The notes under the pieces are model-generated. The model was given only the letters and a program-made list of their open reading frames with translations. It was not told the origin of the DNA and did no database searches. The translations under genes and the position numbers were made by a program. 14,286 bases of DNA, taken from assembly GCA_017608575.1 (NCBI GenBank), contig JAFCFP010000025.1, positions 1-14,286 of the forward strand, read 5' to 3'. The DNA comes from Candidatus Iainarchaeum sp. (lineage in GTDB: Archaea > Iainarchaeota > Iainarchaeia > Iainarchaeales > DTGL01). Shown here in pieces: positions 1-5,918 of this stretch (its first letter is position 1; the number at the start of each line of letters is the position of its first letter).

Positions 1-1166
1 CGGTCAAAGTCAAGAGCGCTAAAGATGAATACAGCGTAGAGTGGGATACTTCAAAGGTAAAAAGCGGTGAATACGAAATCAAGGCAATTGCAACTGATCA
101 GGCTGGGAACAGTACAGAGGCAATTCTGTCAGTGAAGGTTGTAAATGAAAACGAGCTTGATAAAAACAAAGAAAAAGCACAAAACGCAATAGACCTTGCA
201 GTGAATTCAAAGGAAAAAATTTCAAGTATTGAAAACCAATTAAAAGAAGTGCTTGTTTCACTGCCACTTGAATTCACTGAATTGCAGAGTTCAGCGGAAA
301 AATTAATGGCTGAAGCTAACTCGCTTTTAAAGCAAGGCTATTTCAAGGAAGCACAAGAAAAAGCATTATTGGCTTCCAAAAAATTTACACAAATAGCCAA
401 TGAATTTACTTTCTTAGACTACAATGCAATAGTAAAATCTTTCAGTGAAAGTGAAATAAAAGAAAAACTTGGTGTTCTTAACATTTCTCCCGAGCTTTCA
501 AGAAAAGCAATTGAAAACCTTAAAGGCAAAAATCCTGTGAGAAAAATAAAAGTAGTGCAAGTGAAAGATGGAAACTCTCCAGCTTACAATATAGTAGTAA
601 TTATTTCATTGAAAAATGATTCAAATGATGAAAACTTCCAAGTAGTTGAAATAGTGCCAAAATCTCTTGCCTTTAAAGCTGAAAGACTGCAAGCATCACA
701 GGCATTCATTGTAATAAAAGACGATCCAATAATTAAATTCAATGTTTCAGGAATTCCAAAAGGCGAAACAGTTGAAATAAAATACAACTTAAAAGAAGCA
801 ATCAGCAAGTCAAAAGCAGATGCTTTTTTGGAAAGAATTGAAAAAGACTTTTCAGTGCCGCCGCTTTATTTTTCTTCAAAGGAAAGTATTACCGTTGAAG
901 AATTTGCTGGCGTAAAACAGTCAACTCCAGCAGTGCCTCTAGCTGAAGCAATTCTGCCGCTGGTTTTGGTGCTAATAGTGTTCGTGGTAATAGTGGCAGC
1001 ATTGTTTTTCTTTTACTATGCAAAAAAGCCCAAAAAGGAAACAGCTGTTACTCCATTGCATGTAGCAGTGGAAAAAACCCAGGGGGCTTTAAAGCAATCC
1101 AGGCTTGGATTGTTTAAGAGAAAACAGAAACCAAAAACTGGTAGATGGGCTTATAAAGGTGAGTGA
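1..1166 (+). CDS. 5'-truncated membrane-anchored surface protein (Ig-like/coiled/beta domains, C-terminal TM)
   Basis: The reading frame is open from base 3 through the window edge, so the gene starts upstream; an internal GTG at 132 is not a credible start. About 387 residues are visible. The first ~45 look like the end of a bacterial-Ig/fibronectin-like beta domain (WDTSKVKSGEYEIKAIATD followed by QAGN, typical of extracellular repeats). A helical, Lys/Glu-rich stretch follows (about 45-140), then a beta-rich domain (about 170-270) with VVEIVPKSLA and DDPIIKFNVSGIPKGE. A single hydrophobic segment near residues 316-339 precedes a basic tail of about 45 residues. The topology inferred is an outside ectodomain, one C-terminal membrane anchor and a short cytoplasmic basic tail, as in many archaeal cell-surface proteins. 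No enzyme motif is seen. The role is unknown; adhesion or envelope structure is a guess from architecture only. Confidence 0.75.
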   Translation, partial: VKVKSAKDEYSVEWDTSKVKSGEYEIKAIATDQAGNSTEAILSVKVVNENELDKNKEKAQNAIDLAVNSKEKISSIENQLKEVLVSLPLEFTELQSSAEKLMAEANSLLKQGYFKEAQEKALLASKKFTQIANEFTFLDYNAIVKSFSESEIKEKLGVLNISPELSRKAIENLKGKNPVRKIKVVQVKDGNSPAYNIVVIISLKNDSNDENFQVVEIVPKSLAFKAERLQASQAFIVIKDDPIIKFNVSGIPKGETVEIKYNLKEAISKSKADAFLERIEKDFSVPPLYFSSKESITVEEFAGVKQSTPAVPLAEAILPLVLVLIVFVVIVAALFFFYYAKKPKKETAVTPLHVAVEKTQGALKQSRLGLFKRKQKPKTGRWAYKGE

Positions 1167-1185
1167 CTGAATTAAATGGGTTGCA

Positions 1186-2322
1186 ATGAATACTGTTACC
1201 ATTGTTGGGGCAGGGCCAGCAGGCTTGTGGACAGCAATAGAACTAAAGGAAAGAGGCTGGGATTCACTTATTCTTGAAGAGCACTCTCAAGTGGGAGTGC
1301 CAATGCATTGCTCTGGTCTTATAAGCGCTAGTGGAGTAAAAGAATTAGGCCTTAAATTAAAAGATGCCTTGCTCAACAACATTTATGGCGCTGAAATCAT
1401 TGCTCCTGATGGAAGCAGTCTTTTTGTTAAAAGAAAAACTCCTGCAGCATTTGTAATTGACAGAACCAAATTTGACAAGTCATTGCAAAAACAAGCTGAA
1501 AGACTTGGATTGAAGGTACAATTCAATTCACAATTGATTGATTTTAGAAAGGAAACAATTTTTTACAAGAAAAAAAAGCATGGCGAAATGGATAAAACAA
1601 AAATATTGGTTGGCGCTGATGGAGCGCATTCAAAGGCAAGAGAATTAGTCAACATTATTATTCCAAAAGAAAACTTTGTTCACACTTATCAAGAATTTGC
1701 AGTTGGCTCGTTTGATCCAAAAATAGTTAAATTGTTTTTTGGTTCTTTTGCTCCTGGTTTTTTTGGATGGATTATTCCTGAGAGCAGTGAAAGAGCCCGT
1801 ATTGGAATTGGCACTTCTCTTGGCACTAATCCAATTAAAGCATTCAAGGAATTCAAGGAAAAAAACAGGCTTGAGTTTTCCAGCACCAAAAAGGAAAGCT
1901 TTGTTGTTCCAATTGGGCCACCGCTTAAAAGTTGTGTGCATAAAAACATTTTATTAGTTGGAGATGCTGCATTTCAAACAAAGGCATCCACTGGTGGTGG
2001 AATAATTATGGGAATGCTTTCAGCAAAAAAATGCGCTGCTGCAATTGATCATTTTTTGAAGAATGGAAAGCCTCTTACAAATTATAATTCTTACTTAAAG
2101 GAAATAAACAAAGAATTGAAAATTCATTGGAAAATCCGTTCTTTTTTGAATAACCAAAGCGATGAAAAAATTAACAAATTGTTCAAAAAACTCAAAAAAG
2201 CAGGCGTGGAAGAATTTTTGGAAGAATTTGGTGACATGGACAAGCCTTCGCGTTTTGTGGGAAAAATACTGAGAAAGCCAAGTATGTGGAATTTGGCCGC
2301 ATTAGCGTTGAGGTTCCGATAG
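1186..2322 (+). CDS. Geranylgeranyl reductase family FAD-dependent oxidoreductase
   Basis: This 378-residue flavoprotein resembles digeranylgeranylglycerophospholipid reductase, which saturates the isoprenoid chains of archaeal membrane lipids at the membrane surface. An N-terminal Rossmann FAD motif GAGPAG lies at residues 8-13. PMHCSG at 39-44 matches the conserved cysteine motif of the family, and a second FAD motif GADGAHS is at 143-149. FFGWIIP at 192-198 corresponds to the family's aromatic-Gly-Trp-x-x-Pro substrate-cavity motif. GDAAFQTKASTGGG at 259-272 is the C-terminal FAD-binding motif. Length is near the usual ~390. The ATG at 1186 follows the upstream stop by 19 bases and immediately precedes the Rossmann motif, so the start is secure. 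Other GGR-family members act on quinone or chlorophyll side chains, so the exact lipid substrate is inferred. A cis-prenyltransferase lies nearby on the other strand. Confidence 0.85.
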   Translation: MNTVTIVGAGPAGLWTAIELKERGWDSLILEEHSQVGVPMHCSGLISASGVKELGLKLKDALLNNIYGAEIIAPDGSSLFVKRKTPAAFVIDRTKFDKSLQKQAERLGLKVQFNSQLIDFRKETIFYKKKKHGEMDKTKILVGADGAHSKARELVNIIIPKENFVHTYQEFAVGSFDPKIVKLFFGSFAPGFFGWIIPESSERARIGIGTSLGTNPIKAFKEFKEKNRLEFSSTKKESFVVPIGPPLKSCVHKNILLVGDAAFQTKASTGGGIIMGMLSAKKCAAAIDHFLKNGKPLTNYNSYLKEINKELKIHWKIRSFLNNQSDEKINKLFKKLKKAGVEEFLEEFGDMDKPSRFVGKILRKPSMWNLAALALRFR

Positions 2323-2391
2323 TGATTTTGATGCCCTTTAAAAGATTTTGAAAGAAAAAGTAGGACGCCTTGAGGAAAAATAAAGAAGAAA

Positions 2392-2464
2392 TAGCCCCGG
2401 AGAGATTCGAACTCCCGTCGCAAGGTCCAGAGCCTTGCATGCTTGGCCACTACACCACGGGGCT
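2392..2464 (-). tRNA. tRNA-Gln(CTG)
   Basis: The minus strand folds into a full cloverleaf of 73 nt without an intron. The acceptor stem is AGCCCCG/CGGGGCT. The D-arm is short. The anticodon stem CAAGG/CCTTG encloses the loop CTCTGGA, giving anticodon CTG (reads CAG, Gln). The T-stem GGGAG/CTCTC closes the loop TTCGAAT. The discriminator base is A and no CCA is encoded. The A1-U72 first pair is the known identity element by which archaeal GatDE amidotransferase recognises tRNA-Gln, which supports both the isotype and the archaeal origin. A TATA-like element lies upstream at 2493-2504, and T-rich sequence follows the 3' end. Confidence 0.93.
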
Positions 2465-2492
2465 ATTGCTATCAAAACAAATTTGTGGAAAG

Positions 2493-2504
2493 AAATATTT
2501 TAAA
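2493..2504 (-). promoter_or_regulatory. TATA box for tRNA-Gln
   Basis: On the minus strand this reads TTTAAAATATTT. It lies about 30-40 bases upstream of the tRNA 5' end, allowing a start site just before the mature tRNA. It sits directly after the stop codon of the upstream cis-prenyltransferase gene. Assigned by position and sequence only. Confidence 0.45.
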
Positions 2505-2509
2505 GCGCA

Positions 2510-3205
2510 TTATTTTCCGTACTTTCTTTGTCTTGAATTGAATTCCTGCACGGCCAAATCCAAGTCTTTTTCACTGAATTCAGGCCAATACTTATCACAA
2601 AAGTATAATTCTGAATAACTTGACTGGTATGTGAGAAAACCACTTAAGCGCTTTGTTCCAGAAGTTCGTATTATTAAATCAGGATTTGGAAATTTAGCAT
2701 ATAAATAGTCTTGGAATGTGCGCTCGTTTAATGAATCCAGGTCAATTTTTTTTTGCATGTAATCATGGGCAATGCTTTTGGCTGCGTCCACTATTTCCAT
2801 TTGTCCATCATATCCAAGTGCAAGGTTGACCAAGCGTTCACTGAAACTTGCAGTGTATTCTTGCACTTCAAGCATTTTGTTTTTAATTTTTTGCGGGAAT
2901 TGTTCCAGCCTTCCAATAAAATTCAGCCTTATTCCGTTTCTTTCAAAGTAATCTGTTTCAAGTACTTTGTTGAGTTCGTTTTCAAAAACTTTGAACAATA
3001 GCTTCAATTCGTTTTTGTTGCGTTCAAAGTTTTTAAGGGAGAGCGTATAAAATGTTCCAGTTTTAATAGTTGGATATTTGGAAATCCAGTCAAGTGTCTG
3101 CCAAGCTTTTTGAGTGCCAAGCTTGTAGGCTTCAAGCAATGAAATGCCTTGTTTTTTAGCGTAACGCCTGTTTCCGTCAGGAATGAATGCAATGGATCTA
3201 AGCAT
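2510..3205 (-). CDS. uppS: Cis-prenyltransferase (polyprenyl/undecaprenyl diphosphate synthase family)
   Basis: This 231-residue Z-type prenyltransferase condenses isopentenyl diphosphate onto an allylic diphosphate to make the long polyprenyl lipid carrier used for glycan assembly at the membrane. IPDGNRRYAK at residues 8-17 contains the catalytic/Mg-binding Asp10. SLKNFERNKNELKLL (about 56-70) corresponds to the SxxNWxRPxxEV region. RTSGTKRLSGF at 180-190 and YSELYF at 197-202 are the conserved diphosphate-binding and C-terminal motifs. Length is typical. The start ATG (3203-3205) lies at the beginning of the conserved domain and has a TATA element about 45 bases upstream. Chain length and allylic primer cannot be read from sequence; archaeal homologues make dolichol-type C45-C60 products. 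Confidence 0.92.
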   Translation of the reverse strand: MLRSIAFIPDGNRRYAKKQGISLLEAYKLGTQKAWQTLDWISKYPTIKTGTFYTLSLKNFERNKNELKLLFKVFENELNKVLETDYFERNGIRLNFIGRLEQFPQKIKNKMLEVQEYTASFSERLVNLALGYDGQMEIVDAAKSIAHDYMQKKIDLDSLNERTFQDYLYAKFPNPDLIIRTSGTKRLSGFLTYQSSYSELYFCDKYWPEFSEKDLDLAVQEFNSRQRKYGK

Positions 3206-3245
3206 TTAAACCAGTCCTTTTCAATACTAAAAAATTCCTTGAAAC

Positions 3246-3257
3246 TAATTTAAATGT
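3246..3257 (-). promoter_or_regulatory. TATA box of the cis-prenyltransferase gene
   Basis: The minus strand reads CATTTAAATTAG here, a good archaeal TATA element. A start site about 26 bases downstream would give a leader of roughly 20 nt, including AAAAGGA shortly before the ATG. Confidence 0.45.
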
Positions 3258-3287
3258 TTTGATTTTTAAATCTTTTTAGTACAAGGC

Positions 3288-3380
3288 TCAAATAGCTGTT
3301 TTTTTAGTTGCTTTTTTGGATCTTTTTTTCATCAAACCTTTTCCCTTTTCAAGCGTAATGGAGTCTACACCGCCAATATA
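3288..3380 (-). other. Possible gene remnant or tiny basic ORF
   Basis: In the spacer between divergent genes one minus-strand frame reads YIGGVDSITLEKGKGLMKKR, then SKKATKKTAI and a TGA (3288-3290). The only ATG in frame (3330-3332) gives 14 residues; the residues before it look protein-like but have no start codon upstream. This may be the decayed 3' end of a gene, a short basic peptide, or chance in lysine-rich AT sequence. No homologue is recognised. Confidence 0.2.
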
Positions 3381-3390
3381 AGGAAAACAA

Positions 3391-3400
3391 ATAAATATAA
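3391..3400 (+). promoter_or_regulatory. TATA box for the 3446/3718 gene pair
   Basis: ATAAATATAA is followed by an A/T run (AATATAATAATAATAA). Placing the start site about 26 bases downstream gives a leader of roughly 25 nt containing AAAAAGGG ahead of the ATG at 3446. Confidence 0.4.
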
Positions 3401-3445
3401 GTAACTTAATATAATAATAATAAATCTCAAAAAGGGTTGAACAGT

Positions 3446-3712
3446 ATGGCAATCAATGAACTAAAAATTCCTTCTTCAAGCGTAAAAGTAGTGGATAAAA
3501 AAAAAGCAGAAATTCCTGTGAAAAAAAAGGAGACATTTGAAGAGATTGTAAGAGCACTGGAAGAGCACATGAAAAAAACACAGGAAGAAAGGAAAAGGAT
3601 TCTGGCTCAAAAGACGGCAAGTTTTACTCCTAAAGAAAACGTAAAATTTTTGGAGGAAATAAAGGTTCCTCCATTGAAGCTATTAAAGGAAGACACAGTG
3701 AAGAAAAGCTGA
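3446..3712 (+). CDS. Small charged protein of unknown function
   Basis: This 88-residue Lys/Glu-rich protein has no family I recognise. The N-terminal ~30 residues look disordered (IPSSSVKVVDKKK). Residues ~30-55 form a probable charged helix (TFEEIVRALEEHMKKTQEER), followed by a short tail with PPLKLL. No cysteine clusters, signal peptide or membrane segment are present. I chose the ATG at 3446; an in-frame TTG at 3437 would add three residues and is possible, because the purine-rich AAAAAGGG lies directly before it. The stop is five bases before the DUF192 gene's ATG, so the two are almost certainly co-transcribed and perhaps translationally coupled. The coiled character suggests a protein partner, but none can be named. 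Confidence 0.6.
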   Translation: MAINELKIPSSSVKVVDKKKAEIPVKKKETFEEIVRALEEHMKKTQEERKRILAQKTASFTPKENVKFLEEIKVPPLKLLKEDTVKKS

Positions 3713-3717
3713 TTTTG

Positions 3718-4065
3718 ATGCTTTTAAACGAAACAAAAGGCGTTGAGGTAATTGAAAAATTAAGGCATGCTGTTTCTTTTTTGCAGAAAGCGCGCGGCTT
3801 GATGTTTGAGAGGAAAAAAAATTTTGATTACGCGCTTTTGTTTCATTTAGGCCGTGAGTCAAGGGCAAGGGCTTCAATCCATATGTTTTTTGTTTTTTTT
3901 CCAATCTGCGTGCTTTTTCTTGATTCAAAAAAGCGAGTTGTAGACAAAGCAATACTAAGACCATTCCAGCCAAATTACACTCCAGTGAAGTCCAGTGCTT
4001 TTATTGTTGAATTGCCAGTTGAAAAAAGCAGTTTAGTGAAAATAGGCGATTTATTGAAGTGGTAA
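3718..4065 (+). CDS. DUF192 family protein
   Basis: This 115-residue protein matches the DUF192 pattern. ARGLMFERK (about 25-33) is the usual R-GLM-R element. After it come ALLFHLG, a hydrophobic IHMFFVFFPICVLFLD, where the family normally has 'fWMkNT..pLDilFld', and KRVVD. A late P..P.....IVELP....KIGD completes the fold. DUF192 proteins are small beta-rich proteins of unknown biochemical role, sometimes secreted or attached to larger enzymes; here no signal peptide is visible. The ATG at 3718 is chosen over the TTG one codon upstream. It follows the small charged protein by five bases. The usual 'WMkNT' segment is divergent (HMFFVFF). Confidence 0.8.
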   Translation: MLLNETKGVEVIEKLRHAVSFLQKARGLMFERKKNFDYALLFHLGRESRARASIHMFFVFFPICVLFLDSKKRVVDKAILRPFQPNYTPVKSSAFIVELPVEKSSLVKIGDLLKW

Positions 4066-4099
4066 AAGGCCCTGCTTTTAAGGTTTTAAAAAAATTAGA

Positions 4100-4147
4100 G
4101 AGGAAAGTTAAAAGGATGCGCGCGAACGCTTTTTTTTAACTTTCCTC
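4100..4147. terminator. Hairpin between convergent genes, probable bidirectional terminator
   Basis: A perfect 14-bp inverted repeat (GAGGAAAGTTAAAA at 4100-4113, TTTTAACTTTCCTC at 4134-4147) encloses a 20-nt loop. On the plus strand it is followed by pyrimidine-rich sequence with an exact tandem 10-mer TGCCTTCTTT (4151-4170) and a T run. On the minus strand it is followed by TTTTTTT. It lies between the DUF192 gene and the converging NadD-AGT gene, so it could end transcripts from either side. Confidence 0.6.
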
Positions 4148-4278
4148 CTTTGCCTTCTTTTGCCTTCTTTTTTACAGAATTCGGGGTGATAAATTACCCA
4201 ACCGTTAATATATACCCTCATTCTTATATATAATACATGCCCATTTGAAGAAATAACTTTTAGCTTTCTGCTTTTTAT

Positions 4279-5190
4279 TTAAACTAACTCACTGGCTTTC
4301 ATTAATTTTTTTTCAAAATTTTGAATTTTGCCGTTTTTAATGCTCAAGCCCTCTGATTTCAGCAGTTTTTCCTTTTGTTTCACTCCTTGGGAAAAACCGC
4401 CAATTTTTCCATTGGATAAAACAACCCTGTGACAGGGCACAACTGGAAAAAAAGGGTTTTTTTTGAGTGCAAAACCAATGGCTCTTGCTGCTTTTTTTCG
4501 GTGAAGAGCTTTTGCTATTTCACTATAGGTTGAAACCCTTCCTTTTGGAATCCTTTTAACTGTTCTGTAAACTTTTTTTCTGAATTCAGGGACAAACAGC
4601 ATTTTGTCAATTATGAAATCTTGTACTTTTTTTGGAATTAATTCTGAAAAACTCTCGCCTCGAAGAATGCGGTTTCTTATTTGTGTTGAGGAAATGTTTT
4701 CAGTTGCCTTGCTTTGCGGCAAAACAATTGCTTTGTTTTCTTTAAGCCACTGCGCTGAAAAAGCATTCTTGTTCTGTCCTTTTATTGGCACTACAATGAT
4801 TTTTATTTCCCTGATTAATTCATTGAAGCCAGCCCACTTTGGCACTTCGTTAACCAGATTTGATCCAATCATCCACATAAAATTAGTTTTTGGATACAGT
4901 CTTTTAAGTTCCCGGACTGTGTCAATTGTCCGGTTTTTCCTTCGCTTTTTTCCAAGCTTTATTTCAAGGGTTGAAAGCTTCATTTTTTTCTCGCCCTTTA
5001 ATGCGATTTTCAGCATTTTAACTCTGTGTTCAACTGAGGAAAATTGGTTTTCTGATTTGAATGCATGAATCCTGCAGGGCATAAACCAGATTTCGTCAGC
5101 AATTTTTTCTTTCAATACAGCTTTTGCTGCAAGCAAGTGGCCCCTGTGAACTGGATTAAAAGAGCCACCGAAAACCGCCACAGTTTTCAA
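4279..5190 (-). CDS. NadD-type nicotinate-nucleotide adenylyltransferase fused to O6-alkylguanine-DNA alkyltransferase domain
   Basis: The 303 residues contain two unrelated domains. Residues 1-~195 are a nucleotidyltransferase: GGSFNPVHRGH at 8-18 carries the HxGH motif, and ISSTQIR at 166-172 is the second ATP-binding motif. Both are in the form seen in bacterial NadD, which joins ATP and nicotinate mononucleotide to deamido-NAD. Residues ~203-283 are the DNA-binding/catalytic domain of O6-alkylguanine alkyltransferase (MGMT/Ogt): PKGRVSTYSEIAKAL, Arg236 in the ARAIG helix, and PCHRVV at 252-257 with acceptor Cys253. That Cys argues for a true suicide alkyltransferase, not a Trp-bearing ATL protein. 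The start is TTG (5188-5190): it overlaps the nadE stop as TTGA and has GGTGAG four bases before it. The position directly after nadE supports the NAD role. I know of no standard fusion of these domains. Confidence 0.85.
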   Translation of the reverse strand: MKTVAVFGGSFNPVHRGHLLAAKAVLKEKIADEIWFMPCRIHAFKSENQFSSVEHRVKMLKIALKGEKKMKLSTLEIKLGKKRRKNRTIDTVRELKRLYPKTNFMWMIGSNLVNEVPKWAGFNELIREIKIIVVPIKGQNKNAFSAQWLKENKAIVLPQSKATENISSTQIRNRILRGESFSELIPKKVQDFIIDKMLFVPEFRKKVYRTVKRIPKGRVSTYSEIAKALHRKKAARAIGFALKKNPFFPVVPCHRVVLSNGKIGGFSQGVKQKEKLLKSEGLSIKNGKIQNFEKKLMKASELV

Positions 5191-5918
5191 ATTCTCACCA
5201 AAAAAGGACCTTGGAGCTTGTGTTTGTTTTCGTTTATTCTTTTAATTATTGCTTTTGCCTTTTTTTCTTTTGGTTTTTTGTTTTTGTCAAGCTGGGAAAT
5301 AATTTTATCAATGTAGCTGTATGTTGCTTTGAGGTCTTTTTCATCCATTTGTCCTTTCCTCAATCCTGCTGATGGTTTCTTTTTGAGTATTTCTTTGTCA
5401 ATGCCGCGCCATTTTGCTATCTCCAAAACCTCTGTTTTAAGCAGGCTTCCAATTGGCAAAATGTCAGAAGCACCATCACCGTATTTGGTGAAATAGCCAA
5501 GCATTCTTTCTGATTTGTTTGATGTACCGACAACAAGCGCATTTTTTGAGTTTGCAAAAAGGTAAAGCAACACCATTCTAATCCTTGAACGCAAATTTTC
5601 TTTTGCCAGTGAACTCTGCCTCCATGGAACAGTATTAAAAGTGGAAAGAATAATGTCAATTGGCACAATATCAAATTCAATTCCGAGTTCGTTGCAAACA
5701 CGAATGGCGTGCTCTGTGTCTTTGTGCCTTTTGAGGCTGACTTCCGGCATCAACAAGGCGTGCACGTTTTTTTTCCCAATTGCGTCCACTAACACAAAAG
5801 CAACAAGCGCTGAATCAAGTCCGCCGCTTATTCCAACAACTGCTTTTTTGAAACCGGTTTTTTTAAAATAGTTTTTTGTTTCCTGAACAATTTTTTTGTA
5901 AACTTTTTCGCAGTTCAT
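5187..5918 (-). CDS. nadE: NAD+ synthetase
   Basis: This 243-residue NadE makes NAD from deamido-NAD, ATP and ammonia, releasing AMP and PPi. The PP-loop SGGLDS is at residues 31-36. GTSNKSERMLGYF begins at 131 and is followed by TKYGDGASD, the conserved deamido-NAD/ATP-binding stretch. KPSAGLRKGQMDE at 181-193 matches the family's KxPSAxLxxGQxDE, although the usual aromatic residue after L is Arg here. There is no glutaminase (nitrilase) domain, so free ammonia or a partner supplies nitrogen. The ATG overlaps the RuBisCO stop as ATGA, and its own stop overlaps the next gene's TTG. This makes it the middle gene of a tightly coupled three-gene operon. Confidence 0.93.
   Translation of the reverse strand: MNCEKVYKKIVQETKNYFKKTGFKKAVVGISGGLDSALVAFVLVDAIGKKNVHALLMPEVSLKRHKDTEHAIRVCNELGIEFDIVPIDIILSTFNTVPWRQSSLAKENLRSRIRMVLLYLFANSKNALVVGTSNKSERMLGYFTKYGDGASDILPIGSLLKTEVLEIAKWRGIDKEILKKKPSAGLRKGQMDEKDLKATYSYIDKIISQLDKNKKPKEKKAKAIIKRINENKHKLQGPFLVRI

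Noticed and set aside
132..1166. GTG at 132 as start of the surface protein
   Set aside because: The frame is open to base 3 and encodes convincing beta-domain sequence before 132, so this is an internal codon of a truncated gene.
2370..2618. Plus-strand 82-codon frame across the tRNA-Gln
   Set aside because: It runs through the tRNA and into the antisense of the cis-prenyltransferase gene, with no coding signature.
4151..4170. Tandem TGCCTTCTTT repeat as a CRISPR or regulatory array
   Set aside because: There are only two 10-base copies in a pyrimidine tract after a hairpin, best explained as part of the terminator. No CRISPR-like repeat-spacer structure occurs in the window.
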